Below, piece by piece: positions 1 through 5,943 of a stretch of 10,129 nucleotides of DNA. The notes under the pieces are model-generated. The model was not told the origin of the DNA, did not search any database, and worked only from the letters and a program-made list of their open reading frames with translations. The first letter of the stretch is position 1. The number at the start of each line of letters is the position of its first letter. The position numbers and the translations under genes are program-made. This DNA comes from an uncultured Clostridia bacterium (lineage in GTDB: Bacteria; Bacillota; Clostridia; Oscillospirales; Oscillospiraceae), in assembly GCA_947383645.1 (NCBI GenBank), contig CANDEH010000088.1, positions 1 to 10,129 of the forward strand. The letters run 5' to 3'.

Positions 1-445
1 ACACCACGGCCAGAGTCCACTGGGGCATGATGTAGGGGAAGATGAAGATGGAGCTCAGATACTTCCGCCAGGCCATGTTGGTGCGGGTGATGAGAAAGGC
101 GAAGATGCCGCCGAAGAGGATGGACACTACGCAGGTGCCCACCGCCAGGAGCACTGTGTTGAGAAGGGGCGTCCACAAATTCGTCTTGGCCAGGCGGCTG
201 GTGAAGAGGTCGATATAGTTCACCGTGGTATAGCCGGCGGCCTGGCCGGTGAGGTGGGCGTCGATGGTGCCCGGGTGGATCTTGAAGGTGTCCTCAATGA
301 TGGCGATGATGGGGGCCACGGTGCTGAAGGTCAGCACGATGCCCATGAGGAGCAGGATGACGTTGTGGGGCTTGGAGAAGAAGGTCTTGAGCTTGTTCAG
401 CGCAATGGCCGAACCGCTGGGCTGGAGGGTGGTTGACTGGTTCAT
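1..445 (-). CDS. ABC transporter permease, FbpB/PotB-like (N-terminal part)
   Basis: Membrane subunit of a binding-protein-dependent ABC importer; it would form the channel for the ligand delivered by the lipoprotein encoded just upstream. The first 148 residues are visible and the frame runs off the window edge. It starts MNQSTTLQPSG with a soluble N-terminal tail, a hydrophobic helix at about residues 29-51 (VILLLMGIVLTF), an extracellular-type segment with NYIDLFTS, and a second hydrophobic stretch at about 93-120 (LLNTVLLAVGTCVVSILFGG), then FPYIMPQWTLAVV. The NT-LLAVGT...FLITRTN pattern and the proline-rich P-Y-x-M-P-x-W segment are typical of the iron/polyamine-type MetI-like permeases (COG1178/COG1176). 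The start has GAGGAGAG on the minus strand about 5-8 bases upstream. It lies 295 bp downstream of the solute-binding protein gene on the same strand. A full FbpB-like protein would have about 550 residues in two fused halves; which half-type this is cannot be seen. Ligand unknown. Confidence 0.88.
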   Translation of the reverse strand, partial: MNQSTTLQPSGSAIALNKLKTFFSKPHNVILLLMGIVLTFSTVAPIIAIIEDTFKIHPGTIDAHLTGQAAGYTTVNYIDLFTSRLAKTNLWTPLLNTVLLAVGTCVVSILFGGIFAFLITRTNMAWRKYLSSIFIFPYIMPQWTLAVV

Positions 446-459
446 AGGTCTCTCCTCTC

Positions 460-485
460 ATTCTTTTTCTTGAAAGAAAAAGAAT
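460..485. repeat. Perfect 12-bp AT-rich palindrome before the permease gene
   Basis: ATTCTTTTTCTT (460-471) and AAGAAAAAGAAT (474-485) are exact reverse complements separated by only GA. On the minus strand the hairpin sits directly ahead of the permease ribosome binding site (stem ends about 6 bases before GAGGAGAG). Immediately outside it, 488-498 again contains the AAAAAGAA string, so the minus strand reads CTTTTTGATTCTTTTTCTT, a short direct repeat. It is not a standard terminator for any gene transcribed toward it. From general familiarity, elements of this style recur in intergenic regions of Oscillospiraceae, but only one copy is visible here. Confidence 0.7.
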
Positions 486-506
486 CAAAAAGAACTTTAA
501 TATCAG

Positions 507-665
507 CCAGGTGGTAACTTGGCAGCTATTGCACCTTGCAGAATCCTGGCAGGGGCGGATATTATCTGCCCGCTCTCTGGGTGGTCTGCACATTTGGGGG
601 GGAGGACGGGCGGATGATACCCGCAAGGGGTACGCCGCATCCACCCCTACCGGGGTTCCCGGTAT
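507..665. repeat. Cluster of GC-rich palindromes between binding-protein and permease genes
   Basis: This non-coding stretch holds several inverted repeats. CCAGGT/ACTTGG lies at 507-522 (6 bp with one G-T pair and a GGTA loop). GGGCGGATA/TATCTGCCC lies at about 554-572 (one G-T pair). GGATG (611-615) pairs with CATCC (638-642) and encloses an inner TACCC-GCAA-GGGGTA hairpin at about 617-631 with one bulged G and a GNRA-type GCAA loop. ACCGGG/CCCGGT lies at 649-663 with loop GTT. The motif GGGCGGAT occurs twice (554 and about 608). There is no convincing protein-coding frame. Such GGGCGGAT-type palindromes resemble dispersed intergenic repeats of gut Clostridia, which is recollection rather than something proven here. 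Confidence 0.5.
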
Positions 666-671
666 AGCAAG

Positions 672-704
672 GGGTCCGGGGCGCGCCGCGCGCCCCCCGG
701 ACCC
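672..704 (-). terminator. Strong GC hairpin after the binding-protein gene, no U-tract
   Basis: GGGTCCGGGGCGCG (672-685) pairs with CGCGCCCCCCGGACCC (689-704) to give a 14-bp stem with a 2-nt C bulge and a CCG loop. It lies 36 bp past the stop of the solute-binding protein gene. In the direction of transcription (minus) the stem is followed by CCTTGCTATACC, not a run of T, so it does not look like a classic intrinsic terminator. It may instead protect the 3' end of the binding-protein mRNA or cause partial termination before the permease gene, which would give the usual excess of binding protein over permease. That role is inference. Confidence 0.55.
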
Positions 705-740
705 TCTTTCATTGCCTCAGGATTATGCTTGTGGTCTTAA

Positions 741-2156
741 TCAGCCTGCGCTGTACTTGGTCAGCATCTCGACCCAGCTGCCCACGGTGAAGGACACGTC
801 GGCGCAGTACTCGGGATCCTCCAGAACCAGCTTGCCGTCGGTGGTCCACCAGTCGTAGCCGCGGTCGTTCTTGGCCTCGAACTGCACGGTGATGCCGTCC
901 TCAGCCATGCCGCCCTTGGAGTGGCCGTACTTCTCCTCGGTGCCCGCCGCCACGGTGGGGTTGGAGGAGTAGCCGCCCATGTCCTTGCCCCAGGCGGAGA
1001 AGCCGTCCACGGTCTCGGTCATGTAGGCGATGAAGGCGCAGGCGGTCCAGGGCAGGGGGCTGTTGTCGGTGACGAACAGGTAGTGGCAGTAGCCGTAGCC
1101 GCCGATGCCGGTGTAGCCGTCGTCATAGGCCGCCACGTTGATGTTGTTGACGGACACGGAGCTGGACTCCTCCACGGAGCGGAGCTTGGAGTACACCAGC
1201 AGGCCGAACTGGTCGGTGGCGGACTTGTCAACCAGGGTGTTGCAGATGGGGCCGTCGTCGGTCTGGGCGTTGTAGCTCTCCACCCACAGCTTGATCCAGG
1301 CCAGGGCGTAGGCGCCGTCGGCGCCCAGGCCAAGGTCGGCGGCCTCGGACTCCATGGCCTTGATGGTGGGCTGGAAGTAGGCCTGCTCGTCGGCGCTGAG
1401 GGCGTTGAACGCCTCCTTCAGCCAGCCGGCGTAGGTGTCCTCAGTGAGCATGTACAGGAAGTTCTTGCCCACGATCTCGGAGTCGATGTCCATGTAGAGG
1501 CCGTGCTCGCCCTCGGCCACGAAGTCCCAGCAGTTGTCGTAGGACTTGGAGCCGGTGTTGTTGTACATAAAGACCTTGTTCAGGGTCTGGAGGGCCAGGT
1601 AGCCGTCATAGGCGTCGGCGGTGGTGCCGTTGGCGTCGGCCCACTCCTTGGGGATGAAGGTGTCCAGGATGCCGGTCTGGACCATCTTGCTCTCGATCTG
1701 GTTGCCGTCCTGGATCAGGGTCATGGCGAAGGTGCCGGTGTCCTTCAGGCTGTCGGCGGTGAGCTGGTCAAAGATCTTGTTGTTCTTGGGCTGCTGCCAC
1801 TCGAAGTCCAGCTTGTAGCTGGGGTCGATGGTCTGCAAGTACTCGATGAACAGCGGCAGGGCGCTCTTGCCGCGGCTGGAGTTGCCCACGCCGTAGAACA
1901 TCTTGCCGTTGGACTCCTCGATGGCCTTCTTGGCCAGCTCCTCCAACGTCATGCCCTCGGCCTCCTTGATGATCTTCTGGGTGGCGGTGAGGTTGGCGTC
2001 ACTGGGGCCGGGGTCCGGGGTGTTGGTGTCGCCGGTAGTGCCCTGGGACGGGGTGTTGGTGTCGTTGCTGTTCTGGCTGTTGTTCCCCTTATCGCCGCAG
2101 GCGACCAGTGCGAGGACCATTGCAAGAGACAGAAGCAGCGCGATCATGCGTTTCAT
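741..2156 (-). CDS. ABC transporter solute-binding lipoprotein
   Basis: Extracellular ligand-capture protein of an ABC importer, anchored to the membrane by lipid. The 471-residue product begins MKRMIALLLSLAMVLALVAC: a basic start, a hydrophobic helix and a lipobox LVAC with cysteine at residue 20. A Ser/Thr/Asn/Pro-rich flexible linker follows to about residue 55 (NSNDTNTPSQGTTGDTNTP). The mature fold opens GKMFYGVGNSSRGKS and continues with a two-lobe binding-protein composition rich in Tyr, Trp and Asp. No tandem Tyr-Tyr pair of the kind that binds ferric iron in FbpA is evident. It belongs loosely to the COG1840/SBP_bac class; the exact family is not clear. The ATG at 2156 was chosen because AAGGAGGA sits 6 bases ahead of it and the signal peptide starts there; an in-frame ATG at 2225 would put 23 polar residues before the signal. 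It is co-oriented with the permease and divergent from the sensor operon, so it is probably the regulated target. Substrate unknown. Confidence 0.85.
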   Translation of the reverse strand: MKRMIALLLSLAMVLALVACGDKGNNSQNSNDTNTPSQGTTGDTNTPDPGPSDANLTATQKIIKEAEGMTLEELAKKAIEESNGKMFYGVGNSSRGKSALPLFIEYLQTIDPSYKLDFEWQQPKNNKIFDQLTADSLKDTGTFAMTLIQDGNQIESKMVQTGILDTFIPKEWADANGTTADAYDGYLALQTLNKVFMYNNTGSKSYDNCWDFVAEGEHGLYMDIDSEIVGKNFLYMLTEDTYAGWLKEAFNALSADEQAYFQPTIKAMESEAADLGLGADGAYALAWIKLWVESYNAQTDDGPICNTLVDKSATDQFGLLVYSKLRSVEESSSVSVNNINVAAYDDGYTGIGGYGYCHYLFVTDNSPLPWTACAFIAYMTETVDGFSAWGKDMGGYSSNPTVAAGTEEKYGHSKGGMAEDGITVQFEAKNDRGYDWWTTDGKLVLEDPEYCADVSFTVGSWVEMLTKYSAG

Positions 2157-2162
2157 GTCAAA

Positions 2163-2170
2163 TCCTCCTT
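2163..2170 (-). promoter_or_regulatory. Ribosome binding site fixing the lipoprotein start
   Basis: On the minus strand AAGGAGGA is followed after 6 bases by the ATG at 2156. It selects this start over the in-frame ATG at 2225, which overlaps the putative -10 element and could not be translated from that promoter. Confidence 0.85.
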
Positions 2171-2223
2171 CGTTGTTTTCGACAAAGGCCGGGCCGGTTT
2201 GCCCGCGCCTGTTGGTGTATTTC

Positions 2224-2252
2224 ATTGTATGATGTTTGAGAGAAAAGGTACA
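2224..2252 (-). promoter_or_regulatory. Putative promoter of the ABC transporter genes
   Basis: A good -10 box TACAAT reads on the minus strand at 2229-2224. At 17 bp upstream the hexamer is TGTACC (2252-2247), matching TTGACA at only 3 of 6 positions. A strong -10 with a poor -35 is what an activator-dependent promoter looks like, consistent with control by the AraC-type regulator encoded in the divergent operon. Transcription would begin near 2217, leaving a 5' leader of about 60 bases. Assigned by eye. Confidence 0.5.
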
Positions 2253-2280
2253 GGGGACAAATCTGCGCTTTTTTGTTTTC

Positions 2281-2300
2281 TTTTGATATTTTTGTCAAAA
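2281..2300. promoter_or_regulatory. Candidate operator: TTTTGA-N8-TCAAAA
   Basis: An exact 6-bp inverted repeat, TTTTGA (2281-2286) and TCAAAA (2295-2300), lies in an AT-rich island within an otherwise GC-rich sequence. The nearby string TTTTTGT also repeats directly with a 19-bp period (2270-2276 and 2289-2295). The site is about 50 bp upstream of the rightward start point and about 70 bp upstream of the leftward one, a usual place for an activator. AraC-type regulators more often bind direct repeats about 21 bp apart, so which repeat matters is open. Confidence 0.4.
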
Positions 2301-2304
2301 TGTA

Positions 2305-2334
2305 ATGAAACGGACCGGCCTTCTGTGGTACAAT
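2305..2334 (+). promoter_or_regulatory. Extended -10 promoter of the sensor operon
   Basis: TGGTACAAT (2326-2334) is an extended -10 element: the TG dinucleotide sits one base ahead of TACAAT. ATGAAA at 2305-2310 is a 4-of-6 match to the -35 consensus with an 18-bp spacer. Predicted start is near 2341, about 55 bases before the lipoprotein ATG. The quality of the site suggests constitutive low-to-moderate expression of the sensor genes. Confidence 0.6.
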
Positions 2335-2349
2335 AGGGGCAAATCACCC

Positions 2350-2372
2350 ATCCCCTGTCCATGGCAGGGGAT
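2350..2372 (+). promoter_or_regulatory. Hairpin in the 5' leader of the sensor operon
   Basis: ATCCCCTG (2350-2357) and CAGGGGAT (2365-2372) form a perfect 8-bp stem around a 7-base loop TCCATGG. It lies between the predicted transcript start (about 2341) and the ribosome binding site GGAGG (2384-2388), ending 11 bases before the latter. It could be an RNA stabilising stem or, as DNA, a repressor site just downstream of the promoter. There is no U-run, so it is not an attenuator by itself. Confidence 0.45.
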
Positions 2373-2395
2373 CGGAACCGTCTGGAGGTGTCCGC

Positions 2396-3415
2396 ATGGT
2401 CCGCCGCGCCCTCGCTCTGCTGCTCTGTCTGCTCCTCACCGGCTGCGCGGCCCCCGCGCCGGCGCCGGAGCTCTCCTACGCCCCGGCGGAGGAGGAGCGG
2501 CTGGTGCTCTATACCTCCCACAAGGAGGAGGTCTACTGGCCCATTGTCAAGGAGTTCGAGGAGCGCACGGGCATCTGGGTGGAGGTGGTCGCCGGGGGCA
2601 CCAACGAGCTTTTAGAGCAAATTCAAAGCCAGGCGGACAGCCCCCGGGCGGACGTGATGTTCGGCGGCGGGGTGGAGAGCCTCACCTCCTACGCCGGCTG
2701 CTTCACCCCCTACCGCTGCGCCGGGGCGGAGGAGATCGCCGCGCAGTTCCAGGCCCCCGGGGACCTGTGGACCCCCTTCTCCGCCCTGCCGGTGGTGCTG
2801 ATCTACAACACAAAGCTCCTGTCCGAGGGGGCTCTCACCGGCTGGGAGGACCTGCTCTCCCCCCGCTATCGGGGGCGCATCGCCTTCGCCGACCCGTCGG
2901 TGTCCGGCTCCAGCTTCACCGCCCTGGTGACCCTGCTCTGCGCGGTGGAGGGAGAGAACGAGGAGGTGATCCGCCTCTTTGCCCAGAACCTGGGGGGCCG
3001 GCAGCTCCAGGGCTCCGGGGATGTGGTGGCCTCGGTGGCCGGGGGCACGGATCTGGTGGGGATCACGCTGGAGGAGACCGCCCTGAAGGGGCTGGCCGCG
3101 GGGTACGACATCGCCCTGGTCTATCCCGCCGACGGCACCAGTTGCGTTCCCGACGCCAGCGCCCTCATCAAAGGCGCGCCCCACGAGGACAACGCCAGGC
3201 TGTTTCTGGACTTCACTGTCAGCGCCGAGGTACAGCGGCTGCTGGCCGGGGCGTTTTTCCGCCGCTCCGTCCGGGAGGACGTGCCCGCGGCGGAGGCCAT
3301 GCCCCCCCTGGCCGACCTGCCGGCGGCGGCGTATGACGTGGCCTGGGCCAGCGGGCACCGGGAGAGCGTTCTGATGACCTGGGCCTTCTATCTGGGCGGG
3401 GAGGAGGAGGTATGA
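2396..3415 (+). CDS. Sensory solute-binding lipoprotein (HptA/PgtC-like, COG1840)
   Basis: Extracellular binding protein of 339 residues, probably the ligand detector for the adjoining kinase rather than a transport subunit. It starts MVRRALALLLCLLLTGC with lipobox LTGC and lipid-anchored cysteine at residue 17. The mature part shows the COG1840 (AfuA/FbpA) pattern: LVLYTSHKEE, then FEERTGIWVEVV, ADVMFGGGVESL, ALPVVLIYNTKLL, GWEDLLSPRYRGRIAFADP, DLVGITLEETALKGLAAGYD, VYPADGTSCVPDASALIKGAPH and NARLFLDFTVS. The tandem tyrosines that hold iron in FbpA are absent, while the VGIT...YP-DGT segment resembles the homologues that bind phosphorylated organics. GGAGG at 2384-2388 is 7 bases before the ATG. 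The gene overlaps the kinase gene by 4 bp (ATGA at 3412-3415). HptA of S. aureus and PgtC of Salmonella, of the same family, sit beside a kinase and regulator and act in sensing. Assigning that role here is inference from context; serving the divergent ABC permease is an alternative. Confidence 0.87.
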   Translation: MVRRALALLLCLLLTGCAAPAPAPELSYAPAEEERLVLYTSHKEEVYWPIVKEFEERTGIWVEVVAGGTNELLEQIQSQADSPRADVMFGGGVESLTSYAGCFTPYRCAGAEEIAAQFQAPGDLWTPFSALPVVLIYNTKLLSEGALTGWEDLLSPRYRGRIAFADPSVSGSSFTALVTLLCAVEGENEEVIRLFAQNLGGRQLQGSGDVVASVAGGTDLVGITLEETALKGLAAGYDIALVYPADGTSCVPDASALIKGAPHEDNARLFLDFTVSAEVQRLLAGAFFRRSVREDVPAAEAMPPLADLPAAAYDVAWASGHRESVLMTWAFYLGGEEEV

Positions 3416-5094
3416 GACGGGCGTTCCCCTTTCGCCGCCGGCTGTTCGCGGCCTTTTTGATCGCCTCTCTGGTGCCTCTTCTCATCTGCTCGGCCATGCT
3501 GCTGCAAATTTTCCGCCTGCGCCTGGTCCGGGAGGCCCGGCAGGAGATGGCGGAGCAGCTGGACTCTGTCAGTCTCTCCATGGACGCGGCCTTTGCCGCC
3601 CTGGAGGAGGCGGCGGATCGGCTGCGGGAAAGCCCCCTGCTCTCCCTGGCCCTGTCCGGCCAGGGGACGGAGGACACCGCGGTCTACAGGGAGCTCTTCG
3701 CCGCCACGGATCTGGCCCGGGACTACGCCAGCTTCGACCTCTACGACCTCACAGGCCGCTGGCGCTACTCCACCCGGCAGGCCCCCCGGGAGGCTTATCT
3801 GCCCACGGACTGGGGCGTCCTCTCCGCCGCCGGATCCGGGGCGTCTCTGCGCTTCACCGCCTGTGAGGACGCCGCCGACACCGCCTCCCCCCTGCTCCAG
3901 GCCGCCGTCCTTCTCACCGACAGCGCCGGGCAGCCGGCGGGATACGCCGTACTCAGCCTCTACCACTCCCATCTCCGGGACCTTCTGGAGGGAAAGTACG
4001 GCGTGCAGGACGATCTGATCCTCCTCAGCCGGTACTGGCGGCCGGTGTACTGTGTTCAGCCCTCCCTGGCCTCCGCCCTGGCCCCCGTGCTCCGGGACCG
4101 CCTGCTGGCCGGGGCGGAGCTGGGCGGCAGGGCGGACCCCTTCCTCTACGCCGTGGTCCGCCACGAGGCCAGCGGGCTGTACCTGGTGCTTCAGCGGCCC
4201 CAGGTGTTCACCGCGGAGACCATGCGCCTGCTCTACACCGTCAGCCTCACCTGCGCGGTGTGCTGCATCGCGGTGTCCGTCGCCATGAGTCTCAAGCTCA
4301 GCCGGCAGCTGTCCCGGCCCATTGAGCGCCTCCATCGGGGCTTCGGCGCGGTGGAGCGCAACGACCTCAGCGTCCAGGTCAGCGCCGAGGGCCGGGATGA
4401 GCTGGCGGAGCTGGCCCAGCGGTTTAACGACATGGTGGCCTCCCTGCGCCAGAATCAGGAGGCCCTGGTAGAAAATCAGCGGGAGCTGAACGCCGCCCAG
4501 ATTCGGATGCTCCAGGCCCAGCTCAACCCCCACTTCCTCTGCAACACACTGGACACCATGAAATGGATCAGCAAGATCAACAAGGTCCCCGAGGTGGCCC
4601 TGATGTCCACCGACCTGGCGGACATCCTGCGCTTCGCCATCTCCCCGGCGGAGTTTGTGCCCCTGCGCCGGGAGGCGGAGATTTTGCAGCGCTACATAGA
4701 GATTCAGAGAATCCGCATGTCCGACGCCTTCACCTTCTCGCTGTCGCTACCGCCGGATCTTGCGGACTGTCTGGTGCCCAAAATGATGATTCAGCCCCTG
4801 GTGGAAAACGCCATTCTCCACGGCCTGGAGAAGGTCCGCGCCGGGGAGATCAGCGTGGAGGTCCGGGAGGCGGCGGGGATGCTGCGCGTCACCGTCCTTG
4901 ACAACGGCCGGGGCCTGCCGGAGGACATGGATTTGAGCCCCGGCAGAGAGCATGTGGGGCTCTGCAATGTGGACACCATTCTGCGCAAGCACTACGGCGG
5001 CGGAGCCGGTCTGGAGCTGCGCAACCGTCCCGAGGGCGGGGCCGCGGTGACTGCGGTGCTGCCGGTGCGGAGAGAGGAGGAGACAGAATGCTGA
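3412..5094 (+). CDS. YesM-like sensor histidine kinase (HptS-like)
   Basis: Membrane histidine kinase of 560 residues that would autophosphorylate in response to the adjacent binding protein and pass phosphate to the regulator. Layout: transmembrane helix at about 11-33; extracellular domain about 34-270; second helix about 272-294 (LYTVSLTCAVCCIAVSVAMSL); HAMP linker about 295-345 (SRPIERLHRGF...RDELAELAQRFNDMV); coiled segment; His_kinase domain with LQAQLNPHFLCNTLD, phospho-acceptor His374; and an ATPase domain with N-box QPLVENAILHG (Asn466) and G-box DNGRGLP starting at Asp497. The NPHF...NTL box is the signature of the LytS/YesM class. The start overlaps the lipoprotein stop by 4 bp and the stop overlaps the regulator start by 7 bp, so the three are translationally coupled. 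The large extracellular domain could contact the ligand-bound lipoprotein, as described for HptS and HptA. Catalytic residues all appear intact. Confidence 0.94.
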   Translation: MRRAFPFRRRLFAAFLIASLVPLLICSAMLLQIFRLRLVREARQEMAEQLDSVSLSMDAAFAALEEAADRLRESPLLSLALSGQGTEDTAVYRELFAATDLARDYASFDLYDLTGRWRYSTRQAPREAYLPTDWGVLSAAGSGASLRFTACEDAADTASPLLQAAVLLTDSAGQPAGYAVLSLYHSHLRDLLEGKYGVQDDLILLSRYWRPVYCVQPSLASALAPVLRDRLLAGAELGGRADPFLYAVVRHEASGLYLVLQRPQVFTAETMRLLYTVSLTCAVCCIAVSVAMSLKLSRQLSRPIERLHRGFGAVERNDLSVQVSAEGRDELAELAQRFNDMVASLRQNQEALVENQRELNAAQIRMLQAQLNPHFLCNTLDTMKWISKINKVPEVALMSTDLADILRFAISPAEFVPLRREAEILQRYIEIQRIRMSDAFTFSLSLPPDLADCLVPKMMIQPLVENAILHGLEKVRAGEISVEVREAAGMLRVTVLDNGRGLPEDMDLSPGREHVGLCNVDTILRKHYGGGAGLELRNRPEGGAAVTAVLPVRREEETEC

Positions 5095-5834
5095 AGGTTC
5101 TGGTCGTGGAGGACGAGGAGATGATCCGCAGGGGAATTGTCCTGGCGGTAGACTGGGCGGCGCTGGACTGCGTGGTGGTGGGGGAGGCCTCCAACGGTCT
5201 GGAGGCGCTGGAGGCGGTGGAGCGCCTGCGCCCCAGCCTGATTATCACGGATCTCAAGATGCCCTGCATGGACGGGCTGGAGATGCTCCGCCGCCTCCGT
5301 GAGCAGGGGAACCCCGTCCACGTGATTATCCTCACCGCCTACGACAGCTTTACCTACGCCCAGAGCGCCCTGCGCCTGGGGGCGGTGGATTTTCTGGTCA
5401 AGCCCTTTCACGACGGAGATCTGGAGCAGGCTGTGACAGCCCTGCACCGGCGGATGGGGTCCGCCGGCGGCGAGGGTGTTCTCGCCCTGCCGGAGCTGCG
5501 CAAGGGGGACCGGAGCAAATACGTGCTGGAGGCCATGGACTTCATCGGCGCACACTACAGCGACCCCAATATCTCGATCAGTCTGATTGCCCAGCACCTG
5601 GGAATCAGCGAGGGGCACCTGAGTCACCTCTTTAAAAAGGAGACGGACTACACGCTGCTGAACTATCTGACCCGCTACCGTATCCACAAGGCTATGGAGC
5701 TGCTGAAGGACTGCCGGGTGAAGATTTACGAGGTGGCCGAGCAGGTGGGCTATCGGGACATCACCTACTTCTCCGCCACCTTTAAAAAACTGGTCGGGGT
5801 ATCGCCGTCGGAGTACCAGGACACCAGCCGGTAG
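5088..5834 (+). CDS. YesN-like response regulator, receiver plus AraC-type HTH (HptR-like)
   Basis: Cytoplasmic transcription regulator of 248 residues. The receiver domain (about 1-120) has the acidic pair Glu8/Asp9, phospho-acceptor Asp55 in IITDLKMPCMDG, Thr83 in ILTAYD and Lys105 in FLVKPF. The C-terminal AraC/XylS double helix-turn-helix spans about 150-246, with IAQHLGISEGHLSHLFKKE as the first and IYEVAEQVGYRDITYFSATFKK as the second recognition unit, ending in the usual GVSPSEYQ. The linker between them (120-145) is short compared with YesN proteins that carry a long middle domain. AGGAGG at 5075-5080 is 7 bases before the ATG, inside the end of the kinase gene. Expected targets are the divergent ABC transporter genes. 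No recognisable terminator with a T-tract follows; the next gene is 109 bp away. Confidence 0.95.
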   Translation: MLKVLVVEDEEMIRRGIVLAVDWAALDCVVVGEASNGLEALEAVERLRPSLIITDLKMPCMDGLEMLRRLREQGNPVHVIILTAYDSFTYAQSALRLGAVDFLVKPFHDGDLEQAVTALHRRMGSAGGEGVLALPELRKGDRSKYVLEAMDFIGAHYSDPNISISLIAQHLGISEGHLSHLFKKETDYTLLNYLTRYRIHKAMELLKDCRVKIYEVAEQVGYRDITYFSATFKKLVGVSPSEYQDTSR

Positions 5835-5896
5835 CGGGCGCTTGCGCGGCGCACGGCGGCATCTTCCGCGCAGACGCCGGACGCGGCCCTCTCCCC

Positions 5897-5930
5897 TTGT
5901 CAACCGATGGTACAGATTTTAAGCAAAGGA
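5897..5930 (+). promoter_or_regulatory. Weak promoter and ribosome-site candidates before the HAD gene
   Basis: The 109-bp gap after the regulator stop contains TTGTCA (5897-5902), a 5-of-6 match to a -35 box, but the best -10 at 17-bp spacing is only TAAGCA (5920-5925). AAAGGA (5925-5930) is the nearest ribosome binding sequence and stands 13 bases from the ATG, further than usual. The HAD gene may thus be poorly expressed on its own or partly driven from the sensor operon. Confidence 0.25.
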
Positions 5931-5943
5931 CGGCAAACAAGCT

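Noticed and set aside
511..858. A 115-codon plus-strand frame in the gap before the permease
   Set aside because: It runs through the palindromes and into the antisense of the lipoprotein gene, has no ribosome site and no recognisable protein features.
2157..2225. Upstream ATG at 2225 for the large lipoprotein
   Set aside because: It overlaps the likely -10 box and would put 23 polar residues before the signal peptide; the ATG at 2156 has an ideal ribosome site.
921..2336. A 471-codon open frame on the plus strand opposite the large binding lipoprotein
   Set aside because: Its Gly/Val/Ala/His-rich low-complexity product has no domain pattern and mirrors the codon bias of the real minus-strand gene, which has a signal peptide, lipobox and ribosome site.
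2305..3336. A 343-codon frame overlapping the sensory lipoprotein in another frame
   Set aside because: Arg/Gly/Pro-rich shadow translation of GC-rich sequence; the neighbouring frame gives a clear COG1840 protein with lipobox.
3388..4533. A long minus-strand open frame opposite the histidine kinase
   Set aside because: Product is Gly/Gln/Val-rich without motifs; the plus strand encodes an intact kinase with all catalytic boxes.
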